Part shown: positions 24,914-33,552 of the stretch, one piece after another | How positions within the stretch are numbered: position 1 is the stretch's first letter | Layout of the letters: each line of letters starts with the position of its first letter | Source: Paenibacillus sonchi | GTDB lineage: Bacteria; Bacillota; Bacilli; Paenibacillales; Paenibacillaceae | Reading direction: 5' to 3' | DNA: 64,000 bases | Assembly: GCF_016772475.1 (NCBI RefSeq) | Contig: NZ_CP068595.1 | Span: 5,022,001 to 5,086,000 of the forward strand | Position numbers and translations under genes: made by a program | The notes under the pieces: model-generated | Told to the model about the DNA's origin: nothing | The model's database searches: none | What the model saw: the letters and a program-made list of their open reading frames with translations, nothing else

Positions 24914-26539
24914 TTGAGCACGCCTGATCTTCGCAGCATAACCGTCAATCAAATCGGCTATTCCACAGAAGGAGTCAAGATTGCCATTATCAATGGGGAA
25001 GGGCAGGATTTCCGGGTGATCCATGAAGAGACGGGGACAGTGGCGTATGCCGGAAAGTCCAGTGCTGCCGTGCTGGATAAGCCCAGCGGTGCCAGGGCCC
25101 ATGCGGCTGATTTCTCGGAAGTCCGAACCGCAGGGAGATATTACGTTGAAGGAGAAGACGGAGCAGTATCCGCTTCCTTTGTGATTGCCGACAAGCCCTA
25201 TCAGGAGCTGCAGCAGGGACTTTTGAAAGCCTTTTATTATTTCCGCTGCGGCGTGGAATTGACCGGGGAATATGCTGGTCCGTGGGCTCACGGACCATGC
25301 CATACGGCAGAAGGCATCGTGCACGGGCAGCCGGAGAAGCGCCTCGATTGCTGCGGAGGCTGGCATGATGCCGGAGATTACGGCAAATACTCCGGCCCCG
25401 GCGCCAAAGCTATTGCCGATCTGCTGCTGGCCTATGAGCTGTACCCGGCAGCTTTTGCCGCTGCGGTTCCGCTGCCGGAGAGCGACGGCAGGACGCCGGA
25501 TGTACTGCTGGAGTGCAAGGTGGAGCTGGATTGGCTGCTCAAGATGCAGGAAGCCGGTACAGGCGGAGTGTATCACAAGCTGACGACACTTAGCTTCCCC
25601 GGCCTTGATGTGATGCCGGAGGACGATACTGCGGAGCTGTATATCTCACCGGTATCGGCGGCTGCTACGGGCGACTTTGCCGGGGTGATGGCGATGGCGG
25701 CAAGAGTCTATGAGCCATATGATCAGGCTTATGCACGCCGGTGCCTGGCGGCGGCGCAGGCCGCCTGGACTTGGCTGGAGCAGCATCCCGGAGTGCCTGG
25801 TTTCACCAATCCGCCGGGAATAACTACGGGTGAATACGGAGACGGGAATGATCAGGACGAGCGGTTCTGGGCAGCCGCAGAACTTTACCGTACTACCGGC
25901 GGGGATGACTATCACGAGGCGGTTCAGGCACTGGCGAAGCAGCCATTCCCGAAATACAGCCTGGGTTGGGCAGATATGGGCGGCTACGGCACGCTGGCGT
26001 ATCTTCTGAGCGGGGAATCCGCTGCTCAGACGGCGTTGTATGCTTCGCTGAAGCAGGGGCTGCTTGCTGAAGCTGACCGTCTGGTGCGGCAGAGCCGGGA
26101 CGACGGATACCGGATTTCCCTGCGGGAAGAGGATTATATCTGGGGCAGCAATATGCTGGTGATGAACAATGCCATGCTGCTGCTGGCGGCAGAGCATTTC
26201 AGCGGCAACCCGGCCTATGCCGGCTGCGCGCTGGATCATCTGCATTATCTGATGGGCCGCAATGTGCTGGACATCAGCTATGTGACCGGGTTCGGCGACC
26301 GTCCGGTGATGCACCCGCATCACCGCCCCTCTGTAGGGGATGGTGTTGCCGACCCGGTGCCCGGCATGGTATCCGGCGGACCCGACCGCGGGCTGCATGA
26401 TGAGTATGTTGCCCTGCATCTGCAAGGCAAGCCGGCCGCGCAGTGTTTTGCCGATCATGACCTCAGCTATTCCACGAATGAGGTCACGATCTATTGGAAC
26501 TCTCCGGCCGTGTTCGTGACAGCCCGGTTTAATGTCTAA
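24914..26539 (+). CDS. Glycoside hydrolase family 9 protein with CelD N-terminal Ig-like domain
   Basis: 541 residues from a TTG start 6 bases after GGAGGAGAG. Residues 1-95 form the CelD_N-type Ig domain (ITVNQIGYSTEGVKIAII). The GH9 barrel follows: GGWHDAGDYGKY near residue 150 with the catalytic Asp pair, HHRPSVGDG, and STNEVTIYWNSP with the catalytic Glu near the C-terminus. There is no signal peptide, so it likely acts in the cytosol on imported beta-glucan oligomers, such as cellodextrins or glucosamine oligomers. A HAD gene follows closely. Confidence 0.92.
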   Translation: MSTPDLRSITVNQIGYSTEGVKIAIINGEGQDFRVIHEETGTVAYAGKSSAAVLDKPSGARAHAADFSEVRTAGRYYVEGEDGAVSASFVIADKPYQELQQGLLKAFYYFRCGVELTGEYAGPWAHGPCHTAEGIVHGQPEKRLDCCGGWHDAGDYGKYSGPGAKAIADLLLAYELYPAAFAAAVPLPESDGRTPDVLLECKVELDWLLKMQEAGTGGVYHKLTTLSFPGLDVMPEDDTAELYISPVSAAATGDFAGVMAMAARVYEPYDQAYARRCLAAAQAAWTWLEQHPGVPGFTNPPGITTGEYGDGNDQDERFWAAAELYRTTGGDDYHEAVQALAKQPFPKYSLGWADMGGYGTLAYLLSGESAAQTALYASLKQGLLAEADRLVRQSRDDGYRISLREEDYIWGSNMLVMNNAMLLLAAEHFSGNPAYAGCALDHLHYLMGRNVLDISYVTGFGDRPVMHPHHRPSVGDGVADPVPGMVSGGPDRGLHDEYVALHLQGKPAAQCFADHDLSYSTNEVTIYWNSPAVFVTARFNV

Positions 26540-26567
26540 GGAAATGTCTGCTAAGGAGCGAATTTCA

Positions 26568-27151
26568 GTGAACCCTTACCAAGTGATCAGCCTGGACATG
26601 TTCCAGACCCTGGTGAACATTGAAGGCCGGAGGAACCACATCTGGAGGCCGATCCTGCAGCAGGATTTTAGCGAAGCGCGGGCTTTGGACTGGGTCAGGC
26701 CCTGTTAACGCATTATTTTGCACAGGCGGCAGCCATTCGTGATGCCGGGAGCTTTTGCACCAGTCAGGAAATATACCGCAGGGGCTTTGAGAAGGTCTTC
26801 CAGGAGCATCTGCTGAGCTTTGATTGCCATGAGGCTGTAGATATTCTCTTTGCCGAGCACCGGCTGTCCGGCCTCTATGCAGACACCGTGCCTTTCCTGC
26901 AGAAGATCTCTGAAGCGTATCAGATCTGCATTGTCAGCGATACGGATACCCTGATGCTGCCGGATTTCTATAAGGAGTATCCCATCAAGCTGTTTACTTC
27001 AGAAGATTACGGCTCCTACAAAAATGACGGACGGAACCGGATGTTCACTGAGGTTATCGCGTACTACGGCGTGCAGCCGGATTATACAGTAAGCAATCTG
27101 GAAGAGCTCTGTGCCATTCTTGAGCCGGGTGAGCCTGCAGAGCCTGCTTGA
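26568..27151 (+). pseudogene. HAD-family hydrolase, frameshifted and lacking motif IV
   Basis: GTG at 26568 follows GGAGC. The start VISLDMFQTLVNIEGRR is HAD motif I. The frame breaks after 45 codons; adding one G at 26687-26688 gives LGLGQALLTHYFAQA and continues through ICIVSDTDT (motif II region) and SYKNDGRNRMF (motif III Lys). The usual IGDSxxxD motif IV is missing: AYYGVQ joins directly to PDYTVSNLEEL, as if about 25 codons were deleted in frame. So besides the possible sequencing shift it is probably inactive. Confidence 0.75.
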
Positions 27152-27184
27152 TACTAAAATACAATAGAAGGGATGGTTCTTTTT

Positions 27185-27979
27185 ATGGAATTGCAGCTTA
27201 CAGGTCAAACAGCGCTCGTAACAGGATCAACAGGCGGAATCGGCAGGGCGATTGCTGAGGTTCTGCTGCGTGAAGGCGCAGAGGTGATGATTAACGGGCG
27301 TTCGGAAGACAAGGTTAACGCGGTGGTCCAGGAATTGAAGCATAAGCATACCGGAGCCAGGGTGCTGCCGGCTGTGGCTGATCTCGGAAATGAACAGGGC
27401 TGTGATAGAATGGTGGAGCAGTTTCCCGAGGTGGATATCCTGATCAACAATATGGGCATTTTTGAGCCTGCCGGATTCTTTGAGATTCCGGACAGCGAAT
27501 GGCTCAGATTCGTTGAGGTGAATGTGCTGAGCGGTATCCGGTTAAGCCGTCACTATCTGCAGGGAATGCTCCGGAGGAATGCGGGACGGGTGATCTTCAT
27601 CGGGAGTGAGGCAGCAGTGATGCCATCACAGGAAATGGCCCACTACAGTGCCACCAAAACGATGCAGCTGTCCGTCTCACGAAGCCTGGCTGAGCTGACG
27701 GGCGGAAGTAAGGTGACTGTAAATACAGTGCTTCCCGGTTCTACCCTGACTGAAGGGGTTGAAAAGATGCTGCAAACCTTATATCCCCACGAGAACCTCA
27801 GCCCTGCGGAAGCAGAGAAACGTTTCATGAAGGAAAACCGTCCCACTTCAATCCTCGAAAGACTGATCCGACCAGAGGAGATTGCCGAATTTGTAGCTTT
27901 TATGAGCAGTCCTCTGTCCGCTGCCATCAATGGAGCGGCACTGCGTGCAGATGGCGGATTGGTTCGCAGCGTGTTCTAA
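27185..27979 (+). CDS. Short-chain dehydrogenase/reductase
   Basis: 264 residues from the ATG at 27185 (GAAGGGATG about 11 bases upstream); the ATG at 27173 touches that site. Cofactor loop TGSTGGIG, NNMG, catalytic Ser in IFIGSEAAVM, and HYSATKTMQLS (Tyr-x3-Lys) are present. C-terminal GAALRADGGLVRSVF is typical of classical SDRs. Substrate unknown. It follows the broken HAD gene by 33 bases. Confidence 0.9.
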   Translation: MELQLTGQTALVTGSTGGIGRAIAEVLLREGAEVMINGRSEDKVNAVVQELKHKHTGARVLPAVADLGNEQGCDRMVEQFPEVDILINNMGIFEPAGFFEIPDSEWLRFVEVNVLSGIRLSRHYLQGMLRRNAGRVIFIGSEAAVMPSQEMAHYSATKTMQLSVSRSLAELTGGSKVTVNTVLPGSTLTEGVEKMLQTLYPHENLSPAEAEKRFMKENRPTSILERLIRPEEIAEFVAFMSSPLSAAINGAALRADGGLVRSVF

Positions 27980-28011
27980 AGAGAAAATTTCATAGAATCT
28001 TCATAAGCCTG

Positions 28012-28116
28012 ATGCCGGGAACGATGACTCTGGATAAGGCGATTCAGCGATACAACTGGCATAACCGCCATCATCTTGCGCAGATCACCTCTTGGATTAA
28101 CCGAAGCGGCTGGTAA
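28012..28116 (+). pseudogene. C-terminal fragment of a YfiT-like DinB-superfamily hydrolase
   Basis: A short frame reads TMTLDKAIQRYNWHNRHHLA followed by QITSWINRSGW and a stop. YfiT-type DinB proteins end with exactly this kind of segment, including the metal-binding HxxHH. The upstream 80 percent of the gene is absent. No ribosome site is present. Confidence 0.65.
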
Positions 28117-28130
28117 TTCACAGTGAATTG

Positions 28131-28176
28131 AAAAGAGCAAGCGGATTCGGGAGCTGTTCCCGCCGCTTGCTCTTTT
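28131..28176. terminator. Strong terminator, usable on both strands
   Basis: AAAAGAGCAAGCGG at 28131-28144 and CCGCTTGCTCTTTT at 28163-28176 form a perfect 14-bp stem. The gap from here to 28510 holds no gene; a possible minus-strand fragment near 28203-28258 (KPYALKGIADKIVQASRD) looks like the tail of a receiver domain. Confidence 0.85.
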
Positions 28177-28509
28177 CATCTGTTTTAGGCTCCGGTAAAT
28201 CTTTAGTCCCGGCTGGCCTGGACGATTTTATCGGCAATCCCCTTAAGCGCATAAGGTTTTGTTTCTGATCCATTTCATTTTTCGGAGGCCTCCTGAAGGT
28301 GGGGTGGTCAAGTCATTACCCTGAGATTCTGCCCCAATGCATTCCAAAAAATGTGCCTGCCAGACCAAGGTTTTGGTAAAAAAAACTGCAGGTGGACTCT
28401 CTTCCCCAATCGTATATATAATCAAGTAGAAACGGCTTTGCAGTCCTCTAAAAGAGGCGGATTCCGTTTCATCGAGAACTGCCGCCCATGAGCACAAGGA
28501 GGTTAAGGA

Positions 28510-30105
28510 ATGCCCAGACTGGGAGGAGCAGGACAAAGACCACAGAAAAAACTCAGTCTTACCCTACTGCTGATCGGTCTGGTCACACTGGTGGTTCTGC
28601 TGACTTCGACGATCCTGCTCACCGCATTATATCATTCGAAAAAAAAGTCGCTCATAGAAACGACCCTGAATTTGAATCTGGCCAATGCCGAACGTATGAG
28701 CCGGACAATGGATTCGCTATTCCGTTCCATGCGCAGCAGTATGGAATACAGCGCGGACAAGCTGTCCAAGCTCCATGAGCTGCCGCCCGGGCAGGTGGAT
28801 GATTACCTTGAATTAATGCGCAAGAGCAGCACTTATTTTAATTCAATTCTCCTGGTAGGGGCAGATGGAATTATCCGCAATACCGCACCGGCAACGCTTG
28901 GAATGGAGGGTAAACCGGTTATGTCCCCCTGGGCGGTGGAAGCACTTCGTCTTAAAAGACCATATCTCTCAGAACCATACACCGCTCTTTCGACGGGGAG
29001 AATGATCGTTTTTATGAGTGAGCCGATATATAACCCGGATAAACATTATCTCGGGCAGCTGGGCGGTACAATCTACCTGCAGGATAACAATATCCTAAAT
29101 ATGATCTTTGGAAATACGAATGATATTGACGCTTCCGGATCGTATTATTATATTGTCAGCCCCAGCGGGCATCTGCTGTTCCATCCCGACAAAGAACGGA
29201 TTAACGAGGATGTCAGCAGCAATGAAGTTGTTCAGGAATTGATGAAAGGCAACAGCGGGCAGAGAGAGGCGTTGAACATAGGAGGCGTCCGGATGCTGGC
29301 CGGCTATTCAAGTGTTCAGGCCAATGGATGGGGAATTGCAGCAGTATCCCCTGTGAGCTTCATTCAGGAGGAGCTGTGGAGCCAACTCCGTATCACTCTT
29401 GCCTATACGTTGATTCCCTTTGTGATTCTGCTGCTTCTTGCTGTTCTCCTGGCCCATCAATTAGCCCAGCCCTTTGTCATGCTTGCTGATCTGATGAGCA
29501 GAGTGGGCAAGGGAAAAGCAGAGCTGCCTGTACTAAAGCCGCATTGGAACCGCGAGGCGGACCTCTTGACCAAAGCGGTCACCATAGCCTGGAGTAATAT
29601 CCAGAAGCATACAGACCAGCTCACCCAGGCAGCGATGACGGATCTCCTGACGGGCCTGGCCAACCGCAGATCCCTTGAGCTCACCATGAATCAGTGGATT
29701 GCCGCACAGTTTTCGTTTTCTGTAATTGTGCTTGATGTCGATAAATTCAAATTTGTGAATGACACCTACGGCCACCTGGCAGGAGATGAGGTTCTGAAGC
29801 AGGTTGCAGGCATATTGAAAATGAGCATTCGTCCGGGGGATGTCTGCTGCCGTTATGGCGGAGAGGAATTCGTTGTGCTTCTTCCGCGAACCAAGGCTTC
29901 GGATGCTTATACCGTGGCGGAACGAATCCGCAAAACGCTGGAAGCCTCTGTAGCTTCAGAGGCGGTTAAAGTGACCTCCTCCCAGGGAATTGCCCATTAT
30001 CCGAGCCACGGCAATTCTCTGGAGGAACTGCTTCAGCAGGCGGACCGTGCAATGTATACGGCCAAAGGCATGGGCAGGAACCGGACGGTTATAGCTGATG
30101 AGTGA
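28510..30105 (+). CDS. Membrane-bound diguanylate cyclase (Cache-like sensor, HAMP-like linker, GGDEF)
   Basis: 531 residues. A membrane helix at about 16-42 and a second at about 296-318 flank an extracellular Cache-like domain (FNSILLVGADGIIRNTAPAT). A HAMP-like linker precedes the GGDEF domain, which begins MTDLLTGLANRRSLE. The active site is GGEEF at 450-454, and an RxxD inhibitory site (RPGD) lies 5 residues before it, so product inhibition is expected. It makes c-di-GMP from GTP, opposing the HD-GYP enzyme 5 kb upstream. Confidence 0.93.
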   Translation: MPRLGGAGQRPQKKLSLTLLLIGLVTLVVLLTSTILLTALYHSKKKSLIETTLNLNLANAERMSRTMDSLFRSMRSSMEYSADKLSKLHELPPGQVDDYLELMRKSSTYFNSILLVGADGIIRNTAPATLGMEGKPVMSPWAVEALRLKRPYLSEPYTALSTGRMIVFMSEPIYNPDKHYLGQLGGTIYLQDNNILNMIFGNTNDIDASGSYYYIVSPSGHLLFHPDKERINEDVSSNEVVQELMKGNSGQREALNIGGVRMLAGYSSVQANGWGIAAVSPVSFIQEELWSQLRITLAYTLIPFVILLLLAVLLAHQLAQPFVMLADLMSRVGKGKAELPVLKPHWNREADLLTKAVTIAWSNIQKHTDQLTQAAMTDLLTGLANRRSLELTMNQWIAAQFSFSVIVLDVDKFKFVNDTYGHLAGDEVLKQVAGILKMSIRPGDVCCRYGGEEFVVLLPRTKASDAYTVAERIRKTLEASVASEAVKVTSSQGIAHYPSHGNSLEELLQQADRAMYTAKGMGRNRTVIADE

Positions 30106-30110
30106 ATTGA

Positions 30111-30140
30111 GGCATCTTCCGCTTAGGAAGATGCCTTTTT
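30111..30140 (+). terminator. Rho-independent terminator after diguanylate cyclase
   Basis: GGCATCTTCC at 30111-30120 and GGAAGATGCC at 30126-30135 form a perfect stem with a 5-base loop, then five T. Confidence 0.9.
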
Positions 30141-30200
30141 GCAGAATTTACATGGTTCACACTATACATTATCCTTCTATTTCTCGCAAAAAAAATATTC

Positions 30201-30228
30201 ACATGGGCCTGGGCGGATACATATTCTA
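30201..30228 (+). promoter_or_regulatory. Candidate SigK promoter for the cupin gene
   Basis: AC at 30201-30202 and CATATTCTA at 30220-30228 are 17 bases apart and fit the late mother-cell consensus AC-N16/17-CATAnnnTA. It lies 47 bases before the cupin start. Only consensus match supports it. Confidence 0.45.
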
Positions 30229-30274
30229 ACGCAGGAACGATAAAAAACGGATTGCCGGAAAGGAAAGTGTTCAG

Positions 30275-31024
30275 GTGACTTTATACATGGATTACAAATC
30301 ACCCACTACCCAATTTAGCTTTGATGTGAATTCAAACACAACGTTTAAGAAAGATGATTGCAATTATATCAATACCCTGTCGGTCAAAGAGCTGAATACA
30401 CTGGAAAATACATCGCTTCTTGATATATTTCTCAGCCGGTCGAACGTGGTGGAACCGCATTATCACCAAAATTCCGCTGAACTCGTCTATTGTATCTCGG
30501 GTGCTGCTGTCGTCTCGCTGATCAATCCGTTTACGAACGAACTGCTGCATTTTCCCATTACACCGGGCCAGGTGGCCAATGTGCCGCAGGGCTGGTGGCA
30601 CTATGAAGTGGCTACAGTCAATTGTACCCATCTGCTGGCCATCTTCAACGCCCCTGTGCCAGAGGTCATTCTGGGCTCCGATCTCCTGACGATTACCCCT
30701 GCGAATGTGCTTGCCCACACATACTGTCTCAATGAAGCCCAAGTAAAGGACACGCTGGCGCCGGTGAAGCCGGGTACCTTCATCGGGCCGCCAGCAGACT
30801 GCTGCGAACCCGGCAAGACCGGGGGAGCAAATGCGGCTCACCCTAATAATATGGCTCCATATCCATACCCGCAGTCTCCGCAAATGCTGCAGCCCCTTGG
30901 CTATCAGCCTCAGCCGATGCACGGCTTTTACGGCCAGCCCTATGTCCAGCAGTACCACGGGCAGCCTTATGTTCAGCCTTATCCGGGCCTGCAACCTGCG
31001 GTGGACCCGGCCGGGATTGTGTGA
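30275..31024 (+). CDS. Cupin domain protein with Pro/Tyr/Gln-rich tail, possible spore coat protein
   Basis: 249 residues from a GTG start 11 bases after AAAGGA; an ATG at 30287 is the alternative. The cupin fold shows in VEPHYHQNSAELVYCISGAA and PGQVANVPQGWWHY, with germin-like metal ligands (HxH, E, late H). After residue 165 the sequence turns low-complexity, with repeats of GQPYVQ and YQPQP, like spore coat proteins. With the candidate SigK promoter, a coat or exosporium role is a reasonable inference. Enzyme activity is not implied. Confidence 0.75.
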   Translation: MTLYMDYKSPTTQFSFDVNSNTTFKKDDCNYINTLSVKELNTLENTSLLDIFLSRSNVVEPHYHQNSAELVYCISGAAVVSLINPFTNELLHFPITPGQVANVPQGWWHYEVATVNCTHLLAIFNAPVPEVILGSDLLTITPANVLAHTYCLNEAQVKDTLAPVKPGTFIGPPADCCEPGKTGGANAAHPNNMAPYPYPQSPQMLQPLGYQPQPMHGFYGQPYVQQYHGQPYVQPYPGLQPAVDPAGIV

Positions 31025-31137
31025 ACGTAAACCCGGACTGAAAATCTGCCAGAACGATCCGTCTTCAGCATGCCCCCGTTGATTATGGAGCGGTGGGAAT
31101 CCCTGCGGCCGTAAGCCCCGTGTTCCCGTGTTGTTAT

Positions 31138-31158
31138 TCACCCGCCTGGGTGATTTTG
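31138..31158 (+). terminator. Possible small terminator after the cupin gene
   Basis: TCACCC at 31138-31143 pairs with GGGTGA at 31148-31153 with loop GCCT, followed by TTTTGTT. Confidence 0.55.
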
Positions 31159-31356
31159 TTAAAAAAATTTATATGTTTTGGGGGATGCGACTTACCCCTT
31201 ATTTCAATTGTATGGGGAAATTATACAGTGTAAAAAATGTGGATATCTTAAAAGCCTCAGAGGAGATAAGCGATGCAGGAGGATGGGGCTCCATTCGCGG
31301 ACTGATGCGGACCGAGGAGACCTTATTTTGCCAAAAATCTTACTCTTTCAGCAGTT

Positions 31357-31435
31357 ACGGACTCAGGAGCCGTTATATCGTTCGATGGAGCCAGGAATAA
31401 GGGGGAAAGGGACAAATAAAGGCATCTGAGTCCGT
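31357..31435. repeat. Hairpin-forming intergenic repeat
   Basis: ACGGACTCAGGAGCC at 31357-31371 and GGCATCTGAGTCCGT at 31421-31435 are inverted with 13 of 15 matches around about 50 bases. I recall similar sequences scattered between Paenibacillus genes; copy number cannot be checked here. It is part of an 890-base gap with no convincing gene. Confidence 0.5.
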
Positions 31436-31550
31436 TGTCCTGCGGAATAGACGAATCTTCTATCCATAACGGCTTTCCTGTCCGTAAAGGCTGCGGATTG
31501 ATCGTGAAGGAATTGGGCGATCTGTCTTTACCGGCTTCTTCGCTGATGCT

Positions 31551-31734
31551 AGTTGGAAAAAGGGAACTTATTTTTCCGAAAATTAAGTAATCCTGAGATT
31601 GAAGTGGAAAAAGTGAACCTAATTGGGCCACTTTTCTTGAACAATGGCGAAATGGGCTGAATTAGTGTCCCTTTTTCCACTTCATCTGCCCGAGGATAGG
31701 GTACTCCGGCAAATTAGTGTCCCTTTTTCCACTT
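31551..31734. repeat. Cluster of four related short repeats in both orientations
   Basis: Two identical 23-base copies lie at 31660-31682 and 31712-31734 (each ending CCCTTTTTCCACTT). Inverted, degenerate copies of the same element lie at 31601-31623 (AAGTGGAAAAAG) and 31551-31576 (AGTTGGAAAAAGGGAACTTA). They can pair with each other into long hairpins. No ORF or transposase accompanies them. Confidence 0.65.
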
Positions 31735-31941
31735 AAAGAGTTGCCGTAGGATTCATGGGGAGTCGTTCTCCAGGTAACGCTAACCAAGACGGCTACGCTA
31801 TCCCGTGGAGGATGGCACAGCCGTTTTTGTTACTGTGTCCGAAGCTTTTATGGTATCTTATGGGAGTGGCTGCTGCGTCTAAACTACTGAGATAACGGAG
31901 AATGGAATCGGATGAAATATGTTACGGGTGCAGAATAATGT

Positions 31942-32381
31942 GAGCGCTTTTTGCTGGAGCATGAGTCATCATTGATTCTGCTGGATATTAATCTGGGCCA
32001 AACCTCCGGTTTTAAGCTGTGCAAAAGGCTGGGGAGGACGATGCAGGTGCCCATTCTGTTCATCAGCGCACGCTCCAGTGATGATGATATTCTGATCGCT
32101 CTTAACATAGGCGGGGATGACTATACCCATAAGCCGTACACGCTCAGTGTGCTGCTCGCCAAGGTGAGGGCTGTGCTTAAACGTTATGGGGGCCAATATA
32201 CTGTGGAAGCGCCGGAGATTCTGGAATTCGGGAAGGTGCGGACAACTGCTCGCTTTCCCGTGTGCGGGTAGACGGCGTATAGGTCAAATTCACATCTATG
32301 GAGTACAAGCTCCTCTGCTATCTGGCACGCAACATGAACCGGATCGTCGCTAAGGAGAAGCTGTTTGCAGAAGTGTGGTAG
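31942..32381 (+). pseudogene. Remnant of an OmpR-type response regulator
   Basis: Receiver segments SSLILLDINLGQTSGFKLCK and ILFISARSSDDDILIALNIG, then HKPYTLSVLLAKVRAVLKRY, are clear. The frame then shifts by one near 32235 into CSLSRVRVDGV, meets a TAG, continues as VKFTSMEYKLLCYLARNMNR and ends with EVW and a stop, before the winged helix is complete. The first 40 or so residues are also missing. No partner kinase is present. It is non-functional. Confidence 0.8.
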
Positions 32382-32399
32382 ATACTATTGCCTCTAAAC

Positions 32400-32440
32400 A
32401 CAGCCACCCGCAGGAAGCCATCTGCGGGTGGCTGTGTTGT
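32400..32440 (-). terminator. Terminator at the 3' end of the acryloyl-CoA reductase-like gene
   Basis: ACAGCCACCCGCAG at 32400-32413 and its complement ending at 32435 form a 14-bp stem with an 8-base loop. It overlaps the stop region of the minus-strand gene. Confidence 0.7.
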
Positions 32441-33432
32441 TAAGACAAGCGGACTAATACGCGGCCCCGCGTGTTGGATGCAAGGATATCCTCCAGAGCC
32501 GCAGGCAGCTCAGTTAAAGTAACCTCGCGGTCCACAAGCGCGTCCAGCCGCTCAGGCTTCAGATCAGAGGCCATCCGCTCCCAAATCTGAATGCGCTGCT
32601 CTATGGGACAAGCGACGGTATCGATTCCCAGCAGGCTTACACCGCGCAGAATAAAGGGCAGGACAGTTGCCGGCACCGCTGTTCCGGCGGTTAGGCCGCT
32701 GGCGGCAACGGAGCCGCCGTAGGCGATTTTGCTGAGCAGCGCGGCAAGCGGGGCGCCGCCGACCGAATCAACCGCCGCCTGCCACAGCTGCTTGTCGAGC
32801 GGTTTACCGGACCCTCCGCTGACCTCTTCGCGCGAAATGATTTCGGCTGCTCCCAGCGTCTTCAGATAGCCGGCTGCATCTGCCCGGCCTGTACTGGCTG
32901 TGACCTGATAGCCTTTCTTGGCAAGCATGGCCACCGCCGTTCCGCCGACCCCGCCGGTTGCGCCGGTGACCAGCACGTTGCCCTTATCCGGCGCTGCACT
33001 GTGAGCCTCCAGTGCCTGGATGGACATGGCAGCGGTAAAACCGGCCGTACCGTAGATCATCGCTTCCCGCAGGCTTAGGCCTGCCGGCAGCGGCATGACC
33101 CATTCGGCAGGGATGCGTGCATACTCGCTGAAGCCGCCGTAATGGGAAACGCCGATCCCGTAGCCGTTGGCAATGACAGCTTGCCCTTCGTGGAATCGCG
33201 GGTCTGCGGAAGAAACGACCGTTCCCGACAAATCAATACCAGGGATAAACGGATAACTCCGTACGATTTTGCCGTTCGGGATACTCGCGAGTCCGTCTTT
33301 ATAGTTCACACTGGAATAAGCAACACGGATCAGTACTTCTCCGGCAGGCAATTTCTCCAGTGAAAGCGGCTGTACCGCCAGGGAAAAGGTCTCCCCTTTG
33401 TCCACAACCAATGCTTTAAAGGTTTCTGTCAT
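32440..33432 (-). CDS. YhdH/YhfP family quinone oxidoreductase (acryloyl-CoA reductase-like)
   Basis: 330 residues, GGAGAGA before the ATG. The medium-chain reductase fold lacks zinc ligands. YSSVNYKDGLASIPNGKIV, PFIPGIDLSGTVV, GYGIGVSHYGGFSEYARIPA and the NADPH loop VTGATGGVGGTAVAMLA are family hallmarks of YhdH/YhfP, whose E. coli member AcuI reduces acryloyl-CoA. A palindrome overlaps its -35 box, and a divergent TetR gene lies next to it, so repression by that TetR protein is likely. Confidence 0.92.
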   Translation of the reverse strand: MTETFKALVVDKGETFSLAVQPLSLEKLPAGEVLIRVAYSSVNYKDGLASIPNGKIVRSYPFIPGIDLSGTVVSSADPRFHEGQAVIANGYGIGVSHYGGFSEYARIPAEWVMPLPAGLSLREAMIYGTAGFTAAMSIQALEAHSAAPDKGNVLVTGATGGVGGTAVAMLAKKGYQVTASTGRADAAGYLKTLGAAEIISREEVSGGSGKPLDKQLWQAAVDSVGGAPLAALLSKIAYGGSVAASGLTAGTAVPATVLPFILRGVSLLGIDTVACPIEQRIQIWERMASDLKPERLDALVDREVTLTELPAALEDILASNTRGRVLVRLS

Positions 33433-33470
33433 GCAAGGTCTCTCCTTTAGACGAGCTGTAATGTAAGTCA

Positions 33471-33499
33471 GTTATATATTATTTATTCTGACCGGTCAA
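33471..33499 (-). promoter_or_regulatory. Promoter of the YhdH-like gene with overlapping palindromic operator
   Basis: On the minus strand TTGACC (33499-33494) and TATAAC (33476-33471) are 17 bases apart. A perfect palindrome TGACCGGTCA at 33489-33498 covers the -35 box. On the plus strand a TATAAT at 33517-33522 serves the TetR gene, with the palindrome in its -35 region too. One bound repressor could block both promoters. Confidence 0.65.
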
Positions 33500-33552
33500 C
33501 TTTTTATTTTCTGTGATATAATATACATTATTCCCTAAATCGTGGAGGTCCT

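Noticed and set aside
25646..26458. 270-residue minus-strand frame
   Set aside because: Antisense to the GH9 catalytic domain.
31128..31429. Two overlapping plus-strand frames of 83-90 codons
   Set aside because: No ribosome site, no domain, and they run through an inverted repeat.
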